DNA of 64,000 nucleotides, from positions 3,430,948 through 3,494,947 of the forward strand of contig BFEA01000022.1 of NCBI GenBank assembly GCA_003427395.1. The letters run 5' to 3'. This document shows, in pieces, positions 23,813-33,341 of this stretch. Every line of letters starts with the position of its first letter. The first letter of the stretch is position 1. The stretch comes from Chara braunii. Its lineage: Eukaryota; Streptophyta; Charophyceae; Charales; Characeae. A program made the translations under genes and the position numbers. Below the pieces are notes generated by a model. It was given only the letters and a program-made list of their open reading frames with translations, did not search any database and was not told where the DNA came from.

Positions 23813-24247
23813 TCAAGACGCATCATCAGACAAACCTTCCAACCACTTCTTAAATGTGCGACAATTCGTATACTTTAGTTGACTGCCATTAAAACGAGTG
23901 TGACAAATGACAAATAATAAAGCATCTATATCTTCATCAGATAAGCTGACGCCCCCTCTCGCAGAGCACAACACAGCTGTCAGTTGATGCTCTGAAGAAA
24001 ACTCGTCACCAGGGTCATCTTCCTCAACATCCATGATTGCATTATCTTCAATATCGTTGTCACATTCATGTTCGCAATCATTTATTTCGTTGTTTTCAAC
24101 TTCATTTTCCGAAACGCGAAGACCCATTTCTCGTTCGTGGACCTCGTTTTCATTTTGCACAGTTTCGCCCACACACCCCCTCGACCTGTGAGACTCCATT
24201 GTCCTTCTGCATCTAAACCTCCATCCACAATCGAAACATGACTTCAT
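23813..24247 (-). CDS. Zinc-finger (CxxC-H-C) protein, like the N-terminus of Plavaka-type transposases
   Basis: The frame starts at ATG on the minus strand (24247) and encodes 144 residues. Residues 4-25 form C-X2-C-X12-H-X4-C (CFDC..H..C). A Glu/Asp/Asn-rich segment follows (about 30-95), then a compact block, [27 protein letters not shown] (about residues 101-127), before the stop. Plavaka transposases commonly begin with a C2H2-like finger plus acidic linker, so this may be the N-terminal piece of a second copy. It faces the transposase core at 16604 in opposite orientation, so it cannot be the missing 5' end of that copy without an inversion. A stand-alone regulator is the alternative. 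Confidence 0.45.
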   Translation of the reverse strand: MKSCFDCGWRFRCRRTMESHRSRGCVGETVQNENEVHEREMGLRVSENEVENNEINDCEHECDNDIEDNAIMDVEEDDPGDEFSSEHQLTAVLCSARGGVSLSDEDIDALLFVICHTRFNGSQLKYTNCRTFKKWLEGLSDDAS

Positions 24248-24753
24248 ATCGTGTCCACTCGACCTCCAATGTAATGCACGGTAATGGGAAATATATAACG
24301 ATAATAATCTCTGTTATGAGTGTTGTCTGTGAAACATACAATCAATCAGGTCGTATAAAATTAGTGCTCTCCGTGAATATGAAGAAAAATGAGTCGAATT
24401 TGTACTTTTATTTATTTTACCCGCATTTATTTCAATGACAATTCTCATTGTTACTAACAAAAAAATGAAAAATATTTTAATTTCAAATAACATAAATATT
24501 AAGACAACACGTTCATAAAAATATTACTTATTATGGACTATACACAGAGTTCACCCAACAACATTATAAGAGTAAAAAATATGTCATAAACACTTCACTC
24601 AGGATACAAATATACGTCACTTATTATGGACTACAACGACAGTTCACCAAACGTCATCACAATAGTCAAATGATAAAAAATAAACACTTCACTCTGAAAG
24701 AAAGCATTGTTCGATGACATCACCTAAAACTATACAAAAAAAAACATATTCGA
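24248..24753. other. AT-rich spacer with a repeated 60-bp unit
   Basis: The unit ACTTATTATGGACTA..CAGTTCACC..AACA..CAT occurs at 24526-24567 and 24609-24650 with similar flanks (CAATAGTCAAA / AGAGTAAAAA and AACACTTCACTC). No gene is seen. Confidence 0.5.
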
Positions 24754-25450
24754 AATACAATTTTCAGGCTTCCTTTTTCAAAGTCCAACCATTGTCAAGA
24801 GGTGCAGAAGTTGTTATCGGGATACGACGTGGTAGCCAATTATACCACGGCAGCACATCCCCAAGCAAATGCTCCAGTTGAGAAGAGGCATAACACCATC
24901 ACGAATCTTCTGGCTAAGTGGACTGAAAGTAGGCCTAATCAGTGGCCAAGGTACTTGAGGACGATATTTTTTGTCGAGAACATTATGGTGAAGAAAACCA
25001 CTAAGTACGCGTCAGCCACGCTATGATACGGAAGGCATGCTACTTTCCCTATTGAGAGTTTCCTGAAAACTTGGAGGCGTCAGGACCTGGAGACCAACCT
25101 ATCCTTTGATGAACTGCTTGACATTTGGGCGCGGCAGGTGGGTGCGATGGAGGAAAGAATACAAGGGGCATCCAATCAGGTGGAGAAGAGCCGCATGGAT
25201 GACAAGGCTCGTTGGGAGCAGTTGGCCCGCGTACGAAAGGCACCATTGAAAGTCGGAGATGTCGTACTGCTATATGACTCGTCCTTGGAGAAGCAGTGGT
25301 CTCGACAAAAGGTGGTTAAGACCCTACCGGATTGTGCGGTGCGGGGATTTCGGCGCCTATGAAATTGAGGAGTTTGATGGAACAGGGTGGAAGGATTGGG
25401 TGTCAGGAACGAGGCTAAAGAAGTTTGTGGCAAGAGAGGAGGTGAGATAA
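24754..25450 (+). pseudogene. Ty3/gypsy integrase C-terminal fragment
   Basis: The fragment reads from the end of the catalytic core (TTAAHPQANAPVEKRHNTI, containing the G/A-HPQxNxxxE box with the third catalytic Glu) through a stop at 25024 and frame changes. It continues to the C-terminal domain (KVGDVVLLYDSSLEKQW, the GPY/F-adjacent strand) and ends near 25450 (RLKKFVAREEV). RT, RNase H and most of the integrase are absent upstream, so the left break is close to 24770. There is no chromodomain, unlike the gypsy at 58.8 kb, so this is a different lineage. Confidence 0.8.
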
Positions 25451-25646
25451 GCGATCTAACCCCTTTATAGTAAAACCTTATGAATGCAGAAAAGATGTGT
25501 AGTTAGGTCCTAGAAAGGCGTGGAAAGGTGAAATGTATGAACAGGATGTGTGCTTACCTTTTGATCTGAGTGGACCCTGCCTGCCGGTTTGCTTATCCTT
25601 GTGGTGTGCCTATTGTCTCCTTCGCCTGTTGTGCAGGTCTGACTTT
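25451..25646. other. Linker between integrase tail and gag-like ORF
   Basis: This short segment ends in a pyrimidine-rich TTGTCTCCTTCGCCTGTTGTGCAG string. That is a good 3' splice-acceptor-like sequence placed just before the gag start. It may be an intron, or the remains of an LTR/leader. Confidence 0.35.
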
Positions 25647-28243
25647 ATGAAGACAACCATGCCGAGAGGAGGGAGGGGGACACGGCCACCACGGAGGCCA
25701 TTGGGAGCATCAGGGGATTACGAGCGGCATGAGTCTCACCAGAGGGAGCACACACCCGTGTATGACGACGGGGATATAGAGCTCTTCCTGGACGATTTCC
25801 GAGGATATGCGGAGCACATGGGGTGGACAGTGGCACAAAGGATAGAGAGGTTAAGGGGAGTTGGCAGGTTTGAGGAGCCCATCGTACAGATTCGCATAAA
25901 GGCGAGAACTTGGCCAGAGGTGGAGTTGAGGATGCAGGAGCTGAGGCCCTCACCCATGGGACAAGACGGCGTGCCGATCCGCCTAGAGATCGGAAATGTG
26001 GAGGAGTTCATCCCTGTTTTTGAGCAATGCTCGAGCATAATATATTGAGGGATGAGTGGGCGCGGACACTACCTCTATGGACCAGGAAGGCAGAGAGACC
26101 TTTGGCCCGTAAGATCAGGGATATGGCTCGAGATTGGGAGAGTTGCAGGGCACACCTGAAGGAGGCCTTTCGATGACCAGAGCCACCTCAGCCTAGGGTT
26201 GAGAGGCGACAGAGGAGCAAGAGGCAGAGGGGCCCTGTGGCCAGAGAGGTCATCCCATCTCGAGGAGGACGGAAGGCACTTGCCAGGCAGGAGGAGGAGT
26301 TAGTACCAGAGACAGAGGAGCAGAGAGCATATCCTGAGTGCGAACTTAGCCCGGTGGTTTTTCATCGTTTTACTGGAGGGGGATTGAGAGGATCCCCTCA
26401 GCGCACGCGGGGGGAGATGCGGCATCCGGGGCACCATTGCAGGAGCCGGAGGCGCACCTGGACATATCACGATGGAGGGTGCCTCAGACTTACGAGAGGC
26501 GTGATGAGACGGTTGGAGGTGTACCACGAGAGGAGGTCCCTGAACTAGGGCGAGAGGTGGAACGGGGTGCTCAGGGAGGGAGAGTGATGGAGGAAGTGAT
26601 AGAGGTTGGAGAGGATACTCCACCTCGGACGCCAGCTCCAGAAACCGGACCTGAGATAATGCCAGATGTCGCTCAAGAGGCAAGGGAGGAGCTTCAGCAG
26701 GGAGAGATTTCACCACCTCCCCCATATACGACTCTTTCGCTAGGGGTGAGGATAGAGATGGAGCGAGAGAGGACTGGCTGGAGGAGAGAGGTTCTTTCTA
26801 CGATCGATACGTATCTGCTCGCACATGCCCAGGAGCACCCTGACATTGAGAGGCCTATGGAGCCGCCACGGGAGCCTCACCAGGCAGAGAGAGAGGCGTG
26901 GGCCGAGATTCCAGAGAAAGACGACCATTGCACCAGAGGGAGAGCAACGGCAAGAGAGACAGCGGAGGAAAGACGGGCCAGGGTAGGGAAGCGCGTGGAG
27001 GAAATTTGGGAGGAGGGGCAGAGGCTAGAGGCGGCAGGGGCACTCCCAGATCAGCCACCTGACGCGCCCCCTAAACCCTGTGGAGTCAAGGAGATGTGGG
27101 ATGAGTTTTGGGGCCTGTATGGCGAGAGATTGGCAGCTCCAGAGAGAGCAGGATTCGAGACGACAAGGTCAGCGGGAGGGTACCTAGACCGTAAGATCCG
27201 TTTTCTGGCCAAGACTTTTTTCAATAAGTATCTAATATTGGAAGATGAGCCGGTAAGAAAACAAAGGAAGTAAGTCATGAGGTAAGATTGGAGGCAGTTG
27301 AGGCAGAGGTTCGAGAGCTCAGGGCATTGACAGCCAGCCAGGCTGCCACCATCCAGGAGATGAGACGACGACTTCAGGATATGGCAGCTAGGGGGGACCG
27401 GGAGGCGCAACTAGAGTGGTGGACTGGACCGAGAGTCGTCGCTATGGTATCCAGGATGAAGCGGCGTAGGGTCTATCTGGACAGCCGTCTATGGCAGGAC
27501 CCTCTCAGGAGCCATCTATTGGGAAGGCCATCCTGGAGCCGGAGGAAGCAAAGGCAAAGAGGGAGGCACAAAAGGAGGCCTTTGAGTTTAGGGCCCCTAC
27601 TGAGTTTGCCGCCCAGTCTATGACTTCTTTTGGGTCTGCGACGGAGTCCTGGACACCACGAGCCGGAGACAGACCACGGACAGCTATCAATGAGCCTGCA
27701 CTTGGATCTGATGAGGGTTCCATGGATGTGCTCCTTGAGGCAGTCAACACTTTGCAGGAGGAGGCGAGTCTGTTTATGCCTAAGCAGAGGGTGGAGGAGC
27801 CTCATGAGGGCGAGACGATGGTTGCGATGGAGGGTGTCTGCAAGGGTAGACCCCGGAGGTTAGACACTCCTGAGTACAGGCCCGAGGGAACTGGGATGCG
27901 GACGGAGCCGATTACTCAGGGATTGGAAGTGAGACTGGAGGAGCCTATGGACATGCCCCAGAGCTATGAGATGACCAGAGAGGCCAGCGAGACACCTTCG
28001 TCACCGGGGTCTCAGAGAAAGAAGAAGAGGTCCAGAAAGTCGTATGACGCGACCTGTTTTTTCTGCAAGAAGGAGGAGCATCAGGCCCTGCAGTATCCGA
28101 AGTTCCTCAAAGATAAGGCAGCAGGAAAGGTCACAGAGGAAGGTGGAAGGATGTACGATAGGCAGGGTCGAGTGGTAGAGCGAAATGTTGACGGGGGTAG
28201 AGATCAGTTGTACAGGCAGAACCAGGAGGAGATGAGTGAGTAA
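25647..28243 (+). pseudogene. Ty3/gypsy gag-like polyprotein, frameshifted
   Basis: Frame 25647-26048 starts MKTTMPRGGRG. Its DIELFLDDFRGYAEHMGW segment matches the gag head I recall from Chara gypsy elements. Frames 26437-27273 (ending LDRKIRFLAKTFFNKYLILEDEP), 27288-27480 (coiled-coil-like EVRELRALTASQAATIQEM) and 27491-28243 continue the protein. A CX2CX4HX4Y block at about residues 191-204 of the last frame (base ~28060) is a nucleocapsid zinc knuckle whose last Cys is replaced by Tyr. At least three frame changes and a stop at 26046 make it dead. It follows integrase rather than preceding it, so two elements are probably abutted or the unit is permuted. Confidence 0.7.
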
Positions 28244-29891
28244 GGACTGGTTCGCCTATGTATGGTTAGCCACTATGACATGGCGAGATTGAGTGGAGTG
28301 TGCATTCTGGGTCAGATATTAGTTTTATCTTAATTTTTGTTTTTGTCTTGTTAGAAGCTCGGGTACCTACGCTGTTAGTTGTACATACAGGGGAATACAG
28401 CGTATGGTTGTCATTGAGGTTCTTCTTAGTAACATGAGGGTCAAGATTCAATAAGATCCCATGTGTATGTTGAGGTTACTCTTTCTTTGACTCATTGAGA
28501 GGAGGATTCAGTTCCTCTTTCATGACGTTTTTGATAGTACAGTCAGTCATGTATCATATTTATGAGGGTTTTGTTTGTTCCGAGTGAGTCGCGGATCTGG
28601 ACTCTGACTTGTGTGTTTGGTTGAGATATTTCATCCCTGAGCGTGCTTTGAGTTGAGATCTATCAGAGATTATTTCATTGTATATGACGATCACAATCAC
28701 TCTCACATGTGTGGTTTTATCCTGATGTATAATGACTTTGTGTGAAAGATGTATGAGAAACATCTCGTGCGCCGTGTATTTCGTGAATGTGAATGATTGT
28801 GAATTGTCTACTCTTCGGTATACTCATGCGATCTACCCACGGGCGGGTGATAGGATCGGGTATAAGGAGAGGGAGTGCAGTCTGTTTTTGTGAAAAGTAC
28901 GAGAATCATCAAGGATTTATGAGTCCTTGAGACTTGAATGCTTACCATGTCGAATGTTTATTATTAAGTTGCGATGAGGTTTTAGTTGTTTTATTGTTGA
29001 GACACCTTCGAGTGAGAAGGCAGTCTTTTGTTTATCTGGAAACTCATCTTCAGAGAAGGAAGATGTTTTATGGCAGGGTCGTGTGAGAGTTCATCCTAGA
29101 AAAAGAAGGGATGACTGAGAAACCTATTGAGTGAGACCTCCTTCATATGAAAGGTGGCTAATAGATTTAATGGCATGGAAGACTGATTTTGAATGATAAA
29201 GACTGACGAGAAGGACCATGTTTTTGTTTGGCCATTGGTGAAATTTTGGAGGTCGCAAGAATGATTTATCTGGAAGATGTCATTGAGATGTAACTTTATT
29301 GCTCTGAATCCTCTGATCAAGTAGGGAGGTCACGGCCTTACGAATATGGCGGTGATTCTGTTTTGTAAAAGTGGAGAGACTGTCGTGCTCTCTATGTTGT
29401 TCCACAGAGGGTTGGTAAATGCCTTTTATGTGTGACAGACCTTTGCGTAGTCCCGCAGTAGGCCTATATTGTTGCAACATACCGTCCAACCGCTTGTGCT
29501 AATCTTAGGGCATTTATGAAAATACCAAGCTAACGGTAAAGTTTAGCATCACTAGGGCGCAACCCCTAGTGTTGGCTGCTGATCGGCGTAACCTGAATAA
29601 CGGGCCTGCGTATTGCTGAAGGAGTAAAGACTTAAAAGGTGTGACCACCTAGGAGGGTTTTACTCATGTGGAACAACGTGGGATACAAGTCGAGTCAACG
29701 GAGTGGTTTTTTGAGTCCTGATTGAATGCTTATCATGAGAAAGCCTATCGTGGCGCAACCTGTGGGGACACTACCGCTAAAATAACAACGCGGTGGGCCG
29801 TAGATCTTGCATGATCACTCAGACTATGGTCGGTCAAGATGGAGACCTGACCTACGTGTACTAGACTGCAGGAAGAGTCTAAGATAAGATT

Positions 29892-29922
<31 letters not shown>

Positions 29923-30340
29923 GTTTGATTGAGAGAATTATTGGAGGGAGGCAATAATGCCTTCGAAGGTCTCGGTTAGGGTCCATGTCCCTAGTTATGA
30001 CCCTACTAGCAAGGTAGAGACTAGAGACACTTAACGAGAAGTCGGCGTTTATCTAGGACAAAGGGGAAGAGGCCAGTAAGAAGGCCGTTGGAACTTATGT
30101 TGTAGTACAGTGTCAGTATCCCGACGAACTAATGTCAGGACAATGGAGACCCAGGTTAAAATCTTGGCAACATACAGTTGTGTCGACATGATTTGATGGA
30201 GGTCTCGAACCAGGGTATGTCGGCTAATCGGATTGGTTTCTTTATCGTTAACATTTTTTATTATGGATGGACTTATAGCTTTTTTATTCTGCGAAGCGAC
30301 AGGGACGTTACTTACTATGGTCCGGTAAGCTGCCGGTGCA
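28244..30340. other. Non-coding segment after gag, includes (TA)n
   Basis: No RT or protease frame follows the gag. The sequence is T/G-rich with short open frames only. A (TA)n microsatellite lies at about 29894-29922. GAGTCCTTGAGACTTGAATGCTTACCATG (28919-28947) recurs in degraded form at about 29713-29737. It may be a decayed LTR or untranslated region. Confidence 0.4.
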
Positions 30341-30360
30341 AATACCCTTACAAGGGTATT
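30341..30360. other. Perfect 8-bp hairpin, copy 1
   Basis: AATACCCT-TACA-AGGGTATT is a perfect stem with a 4-nt loop. It recurs at 31038-31057 with loop GACA and similar flanks (GG-GCA before, CTAGTTTTT / CAGGGTTTTT after). It looks like a terminator or attachment-type structure, but its function is unknown. Confidence 0.75.
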
Positions 30361-31540
30361 CGCCCTAGTTTTTGCAAGCGACAGAAAATAAGTTTGGTTT
30401 AAAGGTTAAATATAACGCGCGAGGGCGAGGCGGTGTCTATGGTTTACGTTAGGCTGGATGGTTGACTAAAGCAAAGAGTGTGTGGGCGCGCAGGCTTGAG
30501 GCGCGCGTGATTTTATTTGTTGATGATTGAAGAACTGGCGTGACCGCCGACCATATTTTTATTTCTGATTAAACTAGGATTGAAAAGATTTATGTCTCGT
30601 TGATTGATGTGTTTGCCTGTGACATATGCGTACGTGCGGAGGACGATATCGACAACAACATAAATTTTCAAAACATCTCGGTAGGTCTACGCGTCGCGCA
30701 GTATCCGTTTATTTAAGTGTCTGTCAGAACTCGACCCATCCTTGGGCCTATCACTATTGGTTACAGAATCGGAGTTCCACCCGAGAGATTCAGGGATCGA
30801 AGCCAGCGGACAGCGACCCGTGCATTAGAGCAGCGATAAGGAACCGATGGGTTGAGGGTCCGACGAGGGCATCCCACATGGGTTGCTGCGCGTAGGTTAG
30901 CTCGGAGGGGCCAAGGAAATTTAGTAGTCCCCTTTACCTTTCCTCGCCGTACGTTTTTCCCTGTTGGTTTTTTCTGGTTATTATTTTATTATTATTTTTA
31001 CTACTATTATTTTTTTGTGGGACGAGGTGTCGGAGCAAATACCCTGACAAGGGTATTTTCCAGGGTTTTTCAACGCCAGACGCTGTCCGACTTTTTCGCT
31101 TAATTGAAGGACTTGATGAGACTGATGTTTGTCAAAAGTCTATTCAGACCAGACCTACGACTAAGAATCTGAAATATTCTTGCCTAACCTTGAACGTCTG
31201 CGACCCACCGAAAAGACGGCGAGGGTCAGCGGTATGGCCAGTCACGTGTCATGTTCAGCACGGTCGCAGGGATGTGTGACCATTGGCATACTAAATCTGA
31301 ATTTATTGTACTGAAAACGATGAGCCTATGGTGTTAAATAAGAATCGTCGTCCAAGGGTTGGAATCACGACGATGGTCGAAGGACCCAAAAACCTGCTTA
31401 CTAAGAGTTGGAGGCCGTTGCGGTAGGTGCAGACGGCCAACAAAAGGGGTTGGGCAAGGCAGGTTGGGCCTGCTGATTATAGGCTGGGCCTACTTGGAGC
31501 TGCACCTCTACATATAGAAGAGGTACAGATCTAACTCCCG
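30361..31540. other. Non-coding, hairpin-containing segment
   Basis: Apart from the second hairpin copy, I see no gene. Frames at 30626-30895 and 30852-31103 lack family resemblance. Confidence 0.4.
31038..31057. other. Perfect 8-bp hairpin, copy 2
   Basis: This is the second occurrence of the AATACCCT/AGGGTATT hairpin, 697 bp after the first. The stem is unchanged while the loop and flanks differ, so the structure rather than the sequence around it seems to have been kept. Confidence 0.75.
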
Positions 31541-31640
31541 TAATAGGAGCTAGCCCAGTAGGTTACGACGCTAGACTTTCGCCCAGCAGATATTGGGATC
31601 GAGCCCGAACGCACGGCCCAACTGGGCTAGCTTTTTTTTG
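31541..31640 (+). repeat. tRNA-derived SINE-like unit (pol III A and B boxes)
   Basis: TAGCCCAGTAGG (31551-31562) fits the A box and GGATCGAGCC (31596-31605) fits the B box GGWTCRANNCC exactly, 45 bp apart as in tRNAs. The intervening sequence resembles an anticodon arm with a CTTTCGC loop. The 7-nt flanks do not pair as an acceptor stem, so it is not a tRNA gene. GCTAGCCCAGT (31549-31559) is inverted at 31621-31631 (ACTGGGCTAGC), which brackets the unit. The SINE body and tail were not delimited. Confidence 0.45.
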
Positions 31641-31664
31641 GAGCTGCCCGTTGGGGTTGGAGGC

Positions 31665-31862
31665 GCGGTCGATTTCGACCGCGAGATCTCGAGATCTCAC
31701 GGTCGAAAACGACCACGCAGATACTGCATGGCCGCTGCGCAAGGATGACACGCATAAATCGAGAGATGGCCGAAATTGTTTTTTTTCGATTCCTTAGGGA
31801 ATCGAACTCCGGCTTGTACATCAACAGGAGGGGGAAGGAGGAATGCCAGCAAGGCTGGCATA
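31665..31862. repeat. Cluster of perfect hairpins (31.67-31.86 kb)
   Basis: In order: GCGGTCGA-TT-TCGACCGC (31665-31682), the palindrome GAGATCTCGAGATCTC (31683-31698), CGATTCC-TTAG-GGAATCG (31787-31804) and TGCCAGC-AAG-GCTGGCA (31844-31860). Each is a separate short perfect stem. They begin a hairpin-rich tract that continues past the hammerheads to about 34.3 kb. Confidence 0.75.
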
Positions 31863-32211
31863 GGCTGCAACGGTCGTTGGCTTATGCCAAATGCATTTCT
31901 AAAAAAAAATACTAAAATTATCTACAGTGCCAGATGGCGCTTCCAGAAGAAAAGGGACTTAGTGTCCCAAAGGAAGAAACAGGCGCCCATTGAAAACGGG
32001 TAGCCGATTTTAGGTAGGTTAGTTTTTGTTTTTTCTGATTTTTTTTCTATTTCTAGATTTTTTTTTAGCTTCTTTTAGAATCTAGCCGAGCGCCCGTTCG
32101 TTTTTAAAACGGGCAGCAGGGCAAGGGAGCGCCTGAACCCGGTGCTTATAGCGCCTGGGTACAGGCGCACGAGAAAGGGAAAAATGGGGGGGGGAAGGAA
32201 TGATTGTGCCA

Positions 32212-32265
32212 GACTGTTTCGTCGGGATTGCACCGACTCGTCAGGGGGTTGCAACCCCGACAGTC
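32212..32265 (-). ncRNA. Hammerhead ribozyme, type III topology, canonical
   Basis: Read on the minus strand, 54 nt fold as follows. Stem III is GACTGT/ACAGTC (6 perfect pairs), then the cleavage triplet GTC (C17 at plus position 32259). Stem I is GGGG-TTGCAA-CCCC. The core is CTGACGA (C3 U4 G5 A6 N7 G8 A9), stem II is GTCGG-TGCAATC-CCGAC, and G12 A13 A14 follow, with A15.1 pairing U16.1. Every invariant core position is present and all stems are perfect. This is the known fold of self-cleaving RNAs in plant retrozymes, viroid-like RNAs and satellite repeats. Cleavage would fall between 32259 and 32258. Activity is inferred from sequence only. Confidence 0.9.
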
Positions 32266-32336
32266 AGTCACTCCGCCTGAACATGGCGCTGAAGGCGCAC
32301 ATGAAGAGAGAGAGGGGAGGCAACGGGACTGCGACA

Positions 32337-32389
32337 GAATGTTTCGTCGGAATTGCACCGACTCATCAGTAGGTTGAACCTTGACAATC
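32337..32389 (-). ncRNA. Hammerhead ribozyme, type III topology, slightly weakened
   Basis: On the minus strand, stem III is GATTGT/ACATTC (one T-T mismatch) and the triplet is GTC (C17 at 32383). Stem I is AGGT-TCA-ACCT flanked by an A-A mismatch, the core is CTGATGA, stem II is GTCGG-TGCAATT-CCGAC, followed by GAA. All core nucleotides are intact and the stems are weaker than in its neighbour. Its cleavage site is exactly 124 bp upstream (in RNA sense) of the other one, so a transcript would release a 124-nt RNA. Confidence 0.85.
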
Positions 32390-32440
32390 AGCCTCTGCGC
32401 CTGAACCCGGCGCCGATAGCGTCTAGGTTCAGGCACAGAG

Positions 32441-32445
<5 letters not shown>

Positions 32446-32511
<66 letters not shown>

Positions 32512-32546
32512 GAAGGGTACCTACCTACCTACCTACCTACTTACCT
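32446..32546. repeat. (GA)n then (CCTA)n microsatellites
   Basis: About 62 bases of GA (32446-32507) are followed, after GGGGAAGGGTA, by six tetranucleotide CCTA/CTTA units (32520-32546). Confidence 0.9.
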
Positions 32547-33340
32547 GGTTGGCCCCTCGTCGAAGACTCCAACAACAGGATGAGCAAAATCGAATGAATC
32601 TTGCACTAGAACATGGAAATATACACCCCCACATGTTGTCTTTCCTCCCCCCTCAGTCGAATTCAGGGTCTGAGCCCGTTCATTCGACGAAACAGGCAGC
32701 AGACTGAACTTCAGGTAAGTTTTTTTTTTTTTTTTTTTAGTTTTTTTTTTCCCTTCCCCATTTTGTGGCCATTAGACAGCAGAATATGGGGGAAAACGGG
32801 AAAAGGGGCAGAAACGAGGCAACTGCCTCGTGAAAAACTATAAAAAAAAATAATAAATAAATATATATATATATATAGATATATATATATTGTCACAGAA
32901 CTATTCACTAAGACCACAAGCACGTGAAGTAGAAGGAGAAATAAGATGAGCAAAGAAAGGAAAATGAAAGGATAGACAGACAAAGAGACAGACAAACCAG
33001 AATGACACAGAACAATGTCCTCTTATTCTTCGTTTCACTGTATCCTGAAGAAAGGATAAAATAAAAAACAAAAGCACATTGAAATCATTCAGTTTCTCAC
33101 TCTTCTTAACGCCTCATCCACCGTGCCTCTAACGTACGCGGCTCGCCACGTTGATGAAGTTGAGCGCGAGCTGCCCTCATCCCCGTATGCCATAACAGCC
33201 CACTTGCACGCTATGGGAAAGAGGCAGAGTGAAGAAAGAGGTGTTAAACACAAGGAAGAGAGGAGCATATATATAGTCTTTTCGACTGTATGGGAGCAAG
33301 AAAGACTCCCACCTCAGTTTTGAGACGAGTGACTGGGGTC
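32547..33340. other. Non-coding segment with homopolymer T/A and (TA)n runs
   Basis: T runs at 32719-32738 and (TA)n at about 32862-32890. No gene or structured element beyond low-complexity sequence is supported. Confidence 0.5.
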
Positions 33341-33341
33341 G

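Larger units (their letters stand above)
32131..32445 (-). repeat. Tandem array of a ~124-143 bp unit containing hammerhead ribozymes
   Basis: A GCGCCTGAAC..hairpin segment starts units at about 32131, 32274 and 32398, spaced 143 and 124 bp. Between them lie two hammerhead motifs on the minus strand. Each unit also has its own stem, for example GCGCCTG-GGTA-CAGGCGC near 32150-32167 and CCTGAACC/GGTTCAGG near 32400-32433. The array is flanked on the right by a (GA)n microsatellite. Confidence 0.75.

Noticed and set aside
23421-23882. Long open frames in GT/CA microsatellites on both strands
   Set aside because: Period-2 repeats keep frames open; translations are pure Thr-His / Val-Cys patterns.
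30626-31103. Overlapping plus-strand frames of 80-90 codons
   Set aside because: No start context, no family resemblance, and Tyr/Phe runs from TTA/TTT-rich DNA.
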